Positions 1 through 8,225 of a DNA stretch of 64,000 nucleotides are shown piece by piece. Source of the stretch: Shewanella hanedai (GTDB lineage: Bacteria; Pseudomonadota; Gammaproteobacteria; Enterobacterales; Shewanellaceae); the NCBI RefSeq assembly GCF_007197645.1, contig NZ_VKGK01000002.1:186001-250000 (forward strand). The letters run 5' to 3'. The first letter of the stretch is position 1. Each line of letters begins with the position of its first letter. Under the pieces are notes generated by a model. It did no database searches, was not told the DNA's origin, and was given only the letters and a program-made list of their open reading frames with translations. A program made the translations under genes and the position numbers.

Positions 1-1
1 T

Positions 2-1618
2 TGGGTATGGGCAACGTCAGCCTATGCTGTCGCTGCAAATCGCCGTGGTGACTTTTTCACGGATAACCCCCCAGTAGATGGCGGTTTAGTCGAAAAACGT
101 ACAGGGTTACTGGCCGAATCAATTGGTAATGCCGTCTTTAGTAACATTCAAGCAATGCACACAGATAACAATATACTTGTGTCTCAATGGCATCCGGAAG
201 AAGGTAAAGGCTCAACCATTACATTAAAAGATATGGCAATGGCACTGGTCGCCATCAATGATATGGCACAGTCATGGCAAAATATGGCGCGTAAACCAGA
301 GCTGGTTCAACAAGCAAAAACACTACTGGTCAATAACGCGGACTTTTTAGTTAAAGTGCAAAATCCTAATGGCAGTTTTAACAGTAGTTACAGCACATCA
401 GGGCAAGCACAGGGGAAAAATGGTCTTGCTGTATCGCAATTTGAAGGGATCCGAGCATTAATTGCAGCCTATTACTCCAGTCGTGATGATAAATATCTCA
501 CTGCAGCACGAAAAGCCTACAACCATGTTAACCGCGATTACTGGCAAGTCAAAGATGGGGTTTATCGCAGTGAGTTAAACAATGATATTGCCACCGTCAC
601 CCCTTATTCAGTGGGCGTTACCATGGCAGCCTTACGTGAAGTGATGTTTACCACCCCAAGCTATTTGCTTGAAGACCAAGTAGAACACATGACACGTTGG
701 TGGGTTCAAACCGTTAACCAAAGCGGCTTATTGTTGTCAGAGCACCAATCCACCGGTGAGGTTTTCACTGGATATGGTACAGGCGATGACGATGCTGATG
801 GCATCCCCTATGTGAGTAAAGCACATGGTGAATACGGCGCAGCTCCTGTTATGGCCGCTGTTGTGAAAATTAACCTTGGTTCAGCATCAAATGCCGCGTT
901 TAATGCTATCGAAGGTGATACTTACCAAGGCGATAATCTTGACCATGTCGCCATGAACTTTTCACTGGCGCAGCATCCCTCACTTAAACATGCACCCCAG
1001 TTAGCACTCACCAACCAAGGTGTTGAGGGTTTAGTAAACCGTTCGGATCTGGTGCGTACTGACGGTTCGCACATTCCGTTGCAACCATCAAAGCCCATAC
1101 TTATCGGTAAAGGCACACAACATGACCTAAGCGGTAAGCAAATTTTTGAAGCAAACTGCATGCTTTGTCATGGCCAAAACGGTGAAGGCATTGATGGCAA
1201 ACCGTTGAAGAACTTTATGGGATACCCTGCGGCGACAATGGAAGCGTTCGTTTTTTCTGGTAACCCCACCGCATCAATGCCCGCTTTTGGTATTGGTAAT
1301 AATGACAAAGTCGGTGGCACGCTGACCAAAGACGAAATTAAACGGGTTGTCAGCTATGTACAAAGCAATAGCTTTAAGCATAACTACGCTGAATCGCAAA
1401 AAGGCCACATCATTAAAGGCTTTCAGGCGAAGGATATTTGGTTCTATCTATCTCGTTATAATGTGCAACATCGAGGAGAAAAAATGATTGATGCCAGCAT
1501 TGCTCAGCAATACATAGAACAAATGCAAAATCCAGCCAAGGTCAAAGCGGCTCAATATGAAAACATTCAACGCAGTAAGCCTGATGCAGACGTGACTCAA
1601 GCCGATATGCCTCAGTAG
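2..1618 (+). CDS. cytochrome c protein with N-terminal alpha-barrel-like domain (5' partial)
   Basis: The reading frame is open from the left edge of the window, so the true start lies outside; an internal ATG at 155 has no convincing ribosome site. The C-terminal third holds one class I cytochrome c domain, with a CMLCH heme site near base 1158 and a probable axial Met in the TASMPAFG stretch. The larger N-terminal part has helical-pair sequence (for example ALIAAYYSSRDDKYL), which resembles six-hairpin glycosidase or epimerase folds. That part is inferred only. The protein is probably periplasmic and may couple a sugar- or polymer-related domain to electron transfer. It ends in a polar tail and is followed by a terminator. 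I do not recognise a named gene. Confidence 0.75.
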   Translation, partial: WVWATSAYAVAANRRGDFFTDNPPVDGGLVEKRTGLLAESIGNAVFSNIQAMHTDNNILVSQWHPEEGKGSTITLKDMAMALVAINDMAQSWQNMARKPELVQQAKTLLVNNADFLVKVQNPNGSFNSSYSTSGQAQGKNGLAVSQFEGIRALIAAYYSSRDDKYLTAARKAYNHVNRDYWQVKDGVYRSELNNDIATVTPYSVGVTMAALREVMFTTPSYLLEDQVEHMTRWWVQTVNQSGLLLSEHQSTGEVFTGYGTGDDDADGIPYVSKAHGEYGAAPVMAAVVKINLGSASNAAFNAIEGDTYQGDNLDHVAMNFSLAQHPSLKHAPQLALTNQGVEGLVNRSDLVRTDGSHIPLQPSKPILIGKGTQHDLSGKQIFEANCMLCHGQNGEGIDGKPLKNFMGYPAATMEAFVFSGNPTASMPAFGIGNNDKVGGTLTKDEIKRVVSYVQSNSFKHNYAESQKGHIIKGFQAKDIWFYLSRYNVQHRGEKMIDASIAQQYIEQMQNPAKVKAAQYENIQRSKPDADVTQADMPQ

Positions 1619-1661
1619 GCATTCACATTGAACAATGCACTCTTTGTCATCCGTTAAGCAG

Positions 1662-1697
1662 AAAGTAGCTTGCTGTTTACCCAGCACGCTACTTTTT
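1662..1697 (+). terminator. rho-independent terminator after the cytochrome gene
   Basis: AAAGTAGC pairs with GCTACTTT, with an inner GCTG/CAGC stem, and a run of T follows. It lies 44 bases after the cytochrome stop codon. Confidence 0.7.
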
Positions 1698-1852
1698 GCC
1701 ATATCTTAGACGAATAAAATCAGGCCAATGCTTTATGACGCCAGCATCAGTATAGGGTATACTCCGCTCGCTCAATCTATATCGATTGCATCCAGCTTTG
1801 ATTAGCGTTTATGCAGGTTCACCCTAAGGCCATTTCTACCTATCTACGTTTC

Positions 1853-2236
1853 CACATCTCGAAGTTTCCACATCTCGAAGTTTCCACATCTCGAAGTTTC
1901 CACATCTCGAAGTTTCCACATCTCGAAGTTTTCACATCTCGAAGTTTTCACATCTCGAAGTTTTCACATCTCGAAGTTTTCACATCTCGAAGTTTTCACA
2001 TCTCGAAGTTTTCACATCTCGAAGTTTTCACATCTCGAAGTTTCCACATCTCGAAGTTTCCACATCTCGAAGTTTCCACATCTCGAAGTTTCCACATCTC
2101 GAAGTTTACACATCTCGAAGTTTACACATCTCGAAGTTTACACATCTCGAAATTTACACATCTCGAAATTTACACATCTCGAAGTTTACACATCTCGAAG
2201 CTTACACATCTCGAAGCTTACACATTTCCACATTTT
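1853..2236. repeat. minisatellite: 23 head-to-tail copies of a 16-bp unit
   Basis: The unit CACATCTCGAAGTTTC starts at 1853 and recurs every 16 bases up to 2205, giving 23 clean copies; a decayed copy begins at 2221. The last base of the unit varies in blocks: C in copies 1-4, T in copies 5-11, C in 12-15 and A in 16-23. Copies 19-20 also carry AAA in place of AAG, and copies 22-23 carry GCTTA. Block structure of this kind points to local duplication of neighbouring units. The array ends 55 bases before the ATG of the opine-dehydrogenase-like gene, so it sits in that gene's leader or promoter. The unit contains no stop codon in any of the six frames, which makes long open frames automatic here. 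Confidence 0.97.
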
Positions 2237-2291
2237 CAAGAGAATAATTTTCATAAATTCTTAAATAAAAACAAAATATAAAAGGAATAAA

Positions 2292-3467
2292 ATGAAAATA
2301 ACCATAATTGGAGCTGGCAATGCTGGTTCTGCTTGTGCGTTTATGGCTGCCGAGGCAGGACATAAAGTCAGATTACTGAAGACATCGAACAATATTACTC
2401 ATGATGATCATTTTGAAACAATGGTCAAAAATAAGGGCATATATTGCATCGATAACACCAAAAAAGGACATTTTACAGATAGCGCAGATGATGCCGAAAA
2501 AACCTTTCAACCATTAGAACTGATAACTCGAGACCCTAAAGAAGCGATTGAGGGGGCGGATGTGATCATGATTTTTATTCAAACCACTTACCATCCTCAT
2601 TTAGCAAAGCGAATCGCAAAATATTTCACTGATGACCAACTTGTCATCTCAATTCCAGGCTATGCAGGCAGCATCTTCTATAGTCAGTTTTGCGAGAACA
2701 ATCCGATATTTGCCGAAGGGGAATCAACCCCTAATGACGCAAGAGTCGTTGAACCTGGTACTGTAAAAGTGTTATTTAAGAACGCCAGAAACTCGCTAGC
2801 ATTCTTCCCTGCAACAAGAATGGCAGAAGGGATGGCGATAGCATCTCGCTTGTTTCCAGCCTACGATCTTGAAATCAGTAACGCTCGAAAACATATCTTC
2901 GATTCAGCACTGCATAATCCCAATATTATTGTTCACACAATCGGGCAGTATGTTATGTATCCCATGCTGGAATATTGTGCCAAGCATCATCCTGATGAAG
3001 TGCCATATATGTACAGAGATGCACTTTCGACGGACATGGCTTGGTTAATGATAGAGAAATTGGACGCTGAGAAAATGGCGGTATTAAGCGCCCTAGGATG
3101 TGAACCTATTCCTTATCTAGAAGCATGCTTATTCAGGAATGAAGAAGATCTTAACCAAGATCCTAGAGAGGTGTTTGAAAGCTATAAAATATCATCACCT
3201 CCAGGCCCTTATAGTTTCGATAACCGATACGTCACTGAAGATGTGCCTATGGGGCTGGTTTTATTATCCTCATTAGGTGAAAAGTTAGGTATCGACATGC
3301 CTGAATGTAATCGTTTAATTGAGATGTGCAGTGGCATTCTATCAAGGGATTTCTATGCCGAAGGCAGGACATTAGCTTCGTTAGGGTTAGCGGAACTAAC
3401 GAAAGAGGAGTTACTGCAATTTGTCGAAACTGATGGTCAAAAGAGCCTTTTAACCATGCCAGTGTGA
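2292..3467 (+). CDS. opine/octopine dehydrogenase family NAD(P)-dependent oxidoreductase
   Basis: The 391-residue protein opens with a Rossmann nucleotide-binding motif (IIGAGNAGSACAF, residues 5-17). Its layout fits the NAD/NADP octopine/nopaline dehydrogenase family: an N-terminal dinucleotide domain, then a helical C-terminal domain containing a conserved-looking HNPNIIVHT segment. Family members reductively condense an amino acid with a 2-keto acid, or run the reverse oxidation. The substrate here cannot be read from sequence. An AAGGA ribosome site precedes the ATG. The gene stands alone, with no metallophore synthase or transporter beside it, so an opine-metallophore role is not supported. 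The minisatellite lies directly upstream and repeat elements lie downstream, so the locus looks accessory. Confidence 0.8.
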   Translation: MKITIIGAGNAGSACAFMAAEAGHKVRLLKTSNNITHDDHFETMVKNKGIYCIDNTKKGHFTDSADDAEKTFQPLELITRDPKEAIEGADVIMIFIQTTYHPHLAKRIAKYFTDDQLVISIPGYAGSIFYSQFCENNPIFAEGESTPNDARVVEPGTVKVLFKNARNSLAFFPATRMAEGMAIASRLFPAYDLEISNARKHIFDSALHNPNIIVHTIGQYVMYPMLEYCAKHHPDEVPYMYRDALSTDMAWLMIEKLDAEKMAVLSALGCEPIPYLEACLFRNEEDLNQDPREVFESYKISSPPGPYSFDNRYVTEDVPMGLVLLSSLGEKLGIDMPECNRLIEMCSGILSRDFYAEGRTLASLGLAELTKEELLQFVETDGQKSLLTMPV

Positions 3468-3496
3468 GTACACAGCATTAAGCCTTAAAATAGAAA

Positions 3497-3551
3497 GGGT
3501 CAGGTTAAAAGTTGACGAGCATCCCACTTGTTCAAAAGTTGACTCTGACCC
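3497..3551. repeat. short GGGTCAG/CTGACCC palindromic element
   Basis: GGGTCAG at 3497-3503 is inverted as CTGACCC at 3545-3551. Inside, AAAAGTTGAC occurs twice in direct orientation (3507-3516 and 3534-3543). Short sequences with these ends are common in Shewanella genomes and resemble REP-like or transposon-derived remnants. Assignment to a specific transposase family is inference. Confidence 0.6.
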
Positions 3552-3657
3552 CGTATATATCTCACATCTAACGCTCTAAAATCAATCTAAAGCCAGATAC
3601 CATGGGGCTTGCAATGCATCTTATGCTAAAATCCGCTCTCAGCTTTATGAATGTTTA

Positions 3658-3972
3658 ATACCAATCAGTATAAAGATGTGATCGCTCAGCGAGAATTTAG
3701 CGATTCAGAGGCAAGGACATTAATTGCTCCTGCATTAACGACATTCAGAACATCCATGTTCTTTGCAACGAGTGTAGAGCATAGTTATTCTACGTTTAAG
3801 CTCGTTAACACAGCATCAGAAGCGCTAAAACTCGCCCTTTGGGTGTGTTTTTGACTACCTACTTCTGCGTTGAATGAACTCACAAGGGAATAACCATTCC
3901 GTCATTCATTCGCCTTGAACTAGTTTGCCAAAAGCCGCACTGAGTAGATCACTTTCTTATACTGATTGGTAT
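3658..3972. mobile_element. MITE-like element, 315 bp, with ATACCAATCAGTATAA ends
   Basis: The left end ATACCAATCAGTATAA (3658) is matched by its inverse TTATACTGATTGGTAT (to 3972). No transposase is encoded; a 67-codon open frame inside has no ribosome site and is not credible. The interior shares a diverged core with the fragment at 6575-6700 and with the element at 37275-37638, including the stretch CACAAGGGAATAACCATTC. It therefore looks like a non-autonomous element family in this genome. Confidence 0.75.
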
Positions 3973-4024
3973 AGATCTCATTTGTTTGACTGAACCTAGT
4001 GTTTAACTGATGAGGAAATAAAAG

Positions 4025-4297
4025 ATGAGTAAATTAAACGCTGAAGAGCGTAAAGCACGAGATAACGAACGTTTTTCACAGCGAGTTGATGAGCGCAGAA
4101 CAAAAGGCGAAGACGTTGTTGCCTATGCACTTGCCAACAAGAAAGCCTATAAATTTTTGACTAAAGATGAGAAATTCGAGCTTAAGCAAAGACAAATAGC
4201 ACTTCAAAATGAAGTACAACTGACTGAGCAAGAAAAGCAGAAGCTTAGAGATGAGCAAGAGTTAGAAAAGGTTCAAGCGGCATTTACCGAACAGTAA
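4025..4297 (+). CDS. small highly charged hypothetical protein
   Basis: This 90-residue protein is rich in Lys, Glu, Arg and Gln and almost free of Cys or Trp. It is predicted to be mostly helical (for example LTEQEKQKLRDEQELEKVQAAF), with no signal peptide or membrane segment. A GAGGAA ribosome site lies seven bases before the ATG, which supports a real gene. It begins 52 bases after the right end of the MITE-like element, so that element may supply or interrupt its promoter. I do not recognise the family; a cytosolic nucleic-acid- or ribosome-associated protein is only a guess from composition. Confidence 0.6.
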   Translation: MSKLNAEERKARDNERFSQRVDERRTKGEDVVAYALANKKAYKFLTKDEKFELKQRQIALQNEVQLTEQEKQKLRDEQELEKVQAAFTEQ

Positions 4298-4358
4298 AAC
4301 AGCCATATTGATTATGGATGCGGTGTTAAAAGCAAGTTAGATATCGCAAGATTGAGTC

Positions 4359-4398
4359 AGGGATCCACAAACATACGATTAGACTCGTTGGGATCCCT
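4359..4398. terminator. hairpin between convergent genes
   Basis: AGGGATCC pairs with GGATCCCT across a 24-base loop, in the gap between two convergent genes. There is no strong T run, so it is only a possible terminator. Confidence 0.35.
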
Positions 4399-4428
4399 CA
4401 GACTTTTAGCCTATTTTATACCATGCAA

Positions 4429-4833
4429 CTACTGCACCCACTGTATTAGCTCATTAGCGCCTCTCACAGCAAACTGCCTTTTAATTAAGCTTCCTGACGC
4501 ATCAAAGAGTAATAGCTCCGCTTGGCCAGCTCGGTGTTTAGCTATCAGCTGCTGCCCCTCTGGAGTGCCCACTCTGGCGAGTAAAAAAAGCACGTTATCA
4601 TCAAGCAGTGCACGCGCTTCATTCATCTGCTCTGTTTGGCTGCTACTCACCGCCAGATTGGGATCATAGACAAACACCAGCACAGGCTTACCAGCACCGA
4701 TCTCCTCAAAGGTCGACTTAAACCCTTTTGGCATCATCATTAACAACAACCAAAAAAGCAGCACTATAGATAAGATGACACCTATCGCAATCCAAGGCTT
4801 ACGACGAGTCGAATGTGAATTATCTGTACCCAT
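4429..4833 (-). CDS. single-pass membrane protein with thioredoxin-fold-like domain
   Basis: From the ATG at 4833 the product is 134 residues. A basic N-terminus (HSTRRKPW) is followed by one hydrophobic segment (IAIGVILSIVLLFWLLLMMM, about residues 14-33). A periplasm-facing domain follows, with a pattern like a thioredoxin fold (KPVLVFVYDPNLAVSSSQ). The position of the redox motif has no CxxC, so it cannot be a standard disulfide oxidoreductase. An upstream in-frame ATG would add 15 residues, but the GAGGG ribosome site fits the start used here. The function is unknown; an inactive thioredoxin-like domain is the best structural guess. Confidence 0.6.
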   Translation of the reverse strand: MGTDNSHSTRRKPWIAIGVILSIVLLFWLLLMMMPKGFKSTFEEIGAGKPVLVFVYDPNLAVSSSQTEQMNEARALLDDNVLFLLARVGTPEGQQLIAKHRAGQAELLLFDASGSLIKRQFAVRGANELIQWVQ

Positions 4834-5047
4834 GATGACAAAACCCTCTGTTAACTGTTTAAGTAGATGACTAAGCAACCCATTGTAATCAACATAACTG
4901 AGGTTAATATTAAATAACCTGAATTCTTTATACGTTACATCACTTGTTTCAATTCGACAGTTATCTGCATTAACGCTAACTTAACATTTGTCGTATGATA
5001 GGTTTCAAGCTTATTTCAATCAAAACAAAAAAGGGAAGACCACACGG

Positions 5048-6376
5048 ATGGTAAACAATAAAGCGTTCATGGCGTTAACTAAATTCAATTTAAAGTCTTC
5101 TCTGCAATTATCCTTAGCAGCGACAATCGCACTCACAATGAGCTTGCCAACCCTCGCACAAGATACCCTGTTAATCGCAGATGCTTACGTCGATGTCCTC
5201 GAAGGGAAAACCATTAAAGACGTGGCTATCGTGATTAGCGACAATCAGATAAGCAAAATAACCAAACAGTCAAAAATCCCAACGGATAATGATTACAAGC
5301 TCGTCGATCTAAGCGGTAAAACCCTGCTCCCTGGTGTTATGGACATGCATGTTCACCTAGCCGGTGATGCTGAGGATAATTTCTTAGCTGCGCAAAATTA
5401 TTCGATTCCCCGCCAAACTGTAAAAGCGGTCAAGAATGCCGAGATAACCTTAATGGCAGGCTTTACCACAGTACGAGACTTAGGCGCTTCAGGCTATGCA
5501 GTAATAGCAACCCGTGACGGCATCAACGCAGGTGAAATTCCAGGACCAAGAATTTGGGCGGTAGGCAATCCTATTAGTATTACCGGCGGACATTGTGACG
5601 ATAATTTCTCTGCCCCAGAAAAGCAGTCAATAGCACAAGGTGTCGCAGATGGACCTTGGGCAATACGCGCCAAAGTCCGAGAGAATATTAAATACGGTGC
5701 CAATGCCATTAAAGTCTGTGCCACTGGCGGCGTATTTTCTAAAGGGACTAAGGTCGGCGTTCAACAGCTAACCTATGAAGAGATAAAATCTGCCGCCGAT
5801 GAAGCCCATATGCGTGGAGTGATCATTGCCTCACACGCCCATGGCACCAGTGGTATTAAAGAATCAATCAGAGCCGGAGTCGACAGCATCGAGCATTGCA
5901 GCTTTATGGACGATGAAGCAATCAACATGGCCATTAAAGCGGGTACCTACCTGTCTTGCGATATCTACAATACCGAATACACCCTCGCCTTTGGCGCAGC
6001 CAATGGTGTCCCGGAAGAGAATATCAACAAAGAAAAGCTCGTCTCACAAGCCCAGCGTGACAGCTTTAGAAAAGCAGTCAAAGCAGGCGCTAACATGGTG
6101 TTTGGCTCTGATGCTGCTGTCTATCCCCATGGTGATAACGGCAACCAATTCTCACGCATGGTTAAATTTGGCATGACCCCAGCTCAAGCTCTGCAAGCTG
6201 CGACGGTTAACAGTGCTGCTTTACTTAAGCAAGACAACATGGGGCAAATAAAAGTGGGATTCTTAGCTGACATCATCGCCGTCGAAGGCGATCCGTTAGA
6301 GAATATTAGCTTGATGGAAAACGTGACCTTCGTGATGAAGGATGGGCAAATCTTTAAACACTTAACCAGCGAATAA
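5048..6376 (+). CDS. exported metal-dependent amidohydrolase (prolidase/imidazolonepropionase-like)
   Basis: The amidohydrolase superfamily pattern is clear. It shows MDMHVH (first two metal-binding His), KVCATGG with the bridging Lys, IASHAHG and SIEHCS (further His ligands), and FGSDAAVYPHG (final Asp). The N-terminus is a signal peptide ending near LPTLAQ, so the enzyme acts in the periplasm. Related exported enzymes are annotated as Xaa-Pro dipeptidases or carboxypeptidases acting on small peptides. The ATG at 5048 gives a normal-length signal peptide; a TTG 60 bases upstream would add 20 residues without benefit. The gene is monocistronic and ends in a terminator. The substrate is unknown. 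Confidence 0.85.
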   Translation: MVNNKAFMALTKFNLKSSLQLSLAATIALTMSLPTLAQDTLLIADAYVDVLEGKTIKDVAIVISDNQISKITKQSKIPTDNDYKLVDLSGKTLLPGVMDMHVHLAGDAEDNFLAAQNYSIPRQTVKAVKNAEITLMAGFTTVRDLGASGYAVIATRDGINAGEIPGPRIWAVGNPISITGGHCDDNFSAPEKQSIAQGVADGPWAIRAKVRENIKYGANAIKVCATGGVFSKGTKVGVQQLTYEEIKSAADEAHMRGVIIASHAHGTSGIKESIRAGVDSIEHCSFMDDEAINMAIKAGTYLSCDIYNTEYTLAFGAANGVPEENINKEKLVSQAQRDSFRKAVKAGANMVFGSDAAVYPHGDNGNQFSRMVKFGMTPAQALQAATVNSAALLKQDNMGQIKVGFLADIIAVEGDPLENISLMENVTFVMKDGQIFKHLTSE

Positions 6377-6407
6377 ACACTCGTAGTTTAAACAGTCAAT
6401 ACACAAA

Positions 6408-6440
6408 CAAGCAGAGTGTTCAGCTTCACTCTGCTTTAAT
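6408..6440 (+). terminator. terminator after amidohydrolase gene
   Basis: AGCAGAGTG (6410-6418) pairs with CACTCTGCT (6427-6435), followed by TTTAAT. Confidence 0.65.
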
Positions 6441-6574
6441 CCTTGCCGTTCCAAAAGTTGTCATCCTAATCTCTTGCTCGATAATCAATAAAAACGCAGG
6501 GCAAAAGTAATTGGATATAAATGCCCTGACATGGTTTATCTTTTCGGCCTAAGGTTTTCTATGATCTGCGCATC

Positions 6575-6700
6575 GAGCGAAGAACATAGTTGCTCTACGT
6601 TTAAGCATCGGATGCACTAAAACTCGCCTTTCAGGAGTGTTTTGGCTGCCTACTTCTGCGTTGACTAAACTCACAAGGGCATAACCATTCTATCATCCAT
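6575..6700. repeat. fragment related to the MITE-like element
   Basis: This stretch aligns with bases about 3770-3905 of the 3658-3972 element. Shared pieces include ACATAGTTGCTCTACGTTTAAG, CTAAAACTCGCC, CTACTTCTGCGTTGA and CTCACAAGGGCATAACCATTC, with small differences. Terminal inverted repeats are not visible, so it is a truncated or decayed copy. It abuts the broken end of the PD40 gene remnant. Confidence 0.7.
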
Positions 6701-6964
6701 TATTCTCGGATTTAAAAACAACGGTCGTATTTTCCCCACTTTTGCTGTTTCTCCTAGAGAAGTAGTACTCTTTCATGTCGGGTGTGAAGCTACCACCCCA
6801 ATCTCGATGCTCTGTAGAAAAATACTAGGGGCGAAAACTTCAGGCGTTAAGCCTGGTGGTGTTTGCCCAATATAAGGGCCTTCGAGTACTGAAGCCTCAT
6901 CATGAGCATGGCTTCCGCTACTCATTATCAGTACCGAAAGAGCAAAAACATAAGCAGATTTCAT
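6701..6964 (-). pseudogene. remnant of a second PD40 beta-propeller gene (frameshifted and truncated)
   Basis: The start MKSAYVFALSVLIMSSG is an intact signal peptide. The mature start LEGPYIGQTPPGLTPEVFAP matches the neighbouring full-length PD40 protein (LEGPYMGQTPPGMTAEPFAP). The frame then runs out at 6773. Adding one base in the A5 run at 6818-6822 restores a matching frame that continues as FTPDMKEYYFSRRN, compared with FAPGMKEFYFTTDN in the paralogue. Homology stops after about 88 codons, where the repeat at 6575-6700 begins. The gene is thus broken twice. Its start lies nine bases after the beta-lactamase-fold gene, so it was the third gene of that operon. Confidence 0.8.
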
Positions 6965-6973
6965 GGTGACTCC

Positions 6974-8170
6974 TTATTTAGCAAACGCGGGTAGGATGAT
7001 TTTTGAAACCTGAGTCATGATGGTATCTGCATCATCAGCACCTGTTATCACAATAATGAGATCAAGCTCAGCAACTGTAATAATGCGTTGCCCGCCACCA
7101 CCCCACGCTAAATTGGCATCATAGTTTTTATCGCCGATGGTTATATTGGTTTGATACCAAAAATAGCCGTAGAAGAAATTTTTGGGATGCCAATCTTCAG
7201 TCGCCTTAGTCACGCTACTGGTGGCCTTAGCTAAATAATCTGCGGATATGAGTTGCTCGCCCTGCCATTTGCCTTTGTTAATGACCAAGGTGCCCCACTT
7301 GACCATAGCCCTTGATGTCATGCTCACACGCTGACCCGCTTCTGGTAGCCCGCTTACACCAGTCTGCCAGCGATAGTTGCTGATACCCATTTTGTCGAGA
7401 AGCTCATTTTTAATAAACGCTTTAGCCGTCCCCGGCACCACGGCCTCGATTACTTGCATCACCAAGTTTGATTGGCCGCCGCCATATTTAAATATCTGAG
7501 ACTTTGCGGTGATAGGCGCGCTACTCTCAAGAAAAGCTTGAACTTCGCCTTGACCCTTTAGTCGACTGGGAGTTTTCTCGAACTCTTCCCTTTGTTCATC
7601 ACTGATGCGAATGCCAGAGCTCATGATCAATGCTTGGTGCAACGTGATCTTTTCTGCACCATCGACGAATGTTGTTGGGTCCAGGTCCTTAAGAAAGCTG
7701 ACCAAGGGCTTGTCCAAATCGGCCATGGTCAAATACCCCATCTGGATAGCACGACCAAGCGCTAGACTGGTATAGGATTTAGTCGTTGACGACTGAAAAT
7801 GCGGCAGATTAACACGAGCACGCTGATAATATGATTCAAAGAGGAGTTTGCCCTTGTGGGCAATGAGTAGGCTGTCGTAGCCACCGTGCCTACTGTCGGC
7901 GATTTCTTGGGCCAGCATGACAATCTTATTTTTATTACCGCCATCAACGCCTAATTCGCCAACGGCAATACCATCTTTTCTATCGGCTGGAGTTGTATCA
8001 ATATAGGCTTTTTTGAGAAAAGGCATATCCCAGAATGAGATTTGAGCCTCAGCGGCTGTGGCCTCTGGCGCGAGGTCTGCACTGTCTTCAGCACTTGCTG
8101 CCACAAAGCTACTCATGCCGCCAAGGAGCACTACTGCGATGACTCTTTTGAATTTCAAGTTGATGGTCAT
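6974..8170 (-). CDS. exported serine hydrolase of the beta-lactamase/penicillin-binding fold
   Basis: The 398-residue protein has a signal peptide (MTINLKFKRVIAVVLLGG, cleavage near VAASA). It carries the class C beta-lactamase-like fold: SSTTKS supplies the SxxK nucleophile motif, KYGGGQSN occupies the YxN position, and WGGGGQR occupies the third-motif position. Family members include esterases, D-aminopeptidases and peptide amidases as well as beta-lactamases. True AmpC signatures are not evident, so drug hydrolysis should not be assumed. An AAGGA ribosome site precedes the ATG. It lies 55 bases after the PD40 gene and directly before the PD40 remnant, so the three probably form one transcript. 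Confidence 0.85.
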   Translation of the reverse strand: MTINLKFKRVIAVVLLGGMSSFVAASAEDSADLAPEATAAEAQISFWDMPFLKKAYIDTTPADRKDGIAVGELGVDGGNKNKIVMLAQEIADSRHGGYDSLLIAHKGKLLFESYYQRARVNLPHFQSSTTKSYTSLALGRAIQMGYLTMADLDKPLVSFLKDLDPTTFVDGAEKITLHQALIMSSGIRISDEQREEFEKTPSRLKGQGEVQAFLESSAPITAKSQIFKYGGGQSNLVMQVIEAVVPGTAKAFIKNELLDKMGISNYRWQTGVSGLPEAGQRVSMTSRAMVKWGTLVINKGKWQGEQLISADYLAKATSSVTKATEDWHPKNFFYGYFWYQTNITIGDKNYDANLAWGGGGQRIITVAELDLIIVITGADDADTIMTQVSKIILPAFAK

Positions 8171-8225
8171 GTTAATCCTTCAAATTGTTAATGCCTCTAT
8201 CCAAGGCAAAATAATGGCTTGTGGC

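Noticed and set aside
1853..2236. The 16-bp array considered as a CRISPR
   Set aside because: There are no spacers between the units, and no cas genes are present.
1811..2281. A 156-codon open frame across the minisatellite
   Set aside because: The 16-bp unit has no stop codon in any frame, so open frames arise automatically. There is no ribosome site, and the product is only a 16-residue period made from three frames.
2292..3467. Opine-metallophore biosynthesis cluster
   Set aside because: No nicotianamine-synthase-like gene, exporter or metallophore importer lies beside the dehydrogenase.
3651..3854. A 67-codon open frame inside the first MITE-like element
   Set aside because: No ribosome site, no family resemblance, and the homologous segments elsewhere do not preserve the frame.
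6974..8170. Calling the beta-lactamase-fold protein a resistance enzyme
   Set aside because: The fold is shared by many esterases and peptidases, and AmpC-specific features are not visible.
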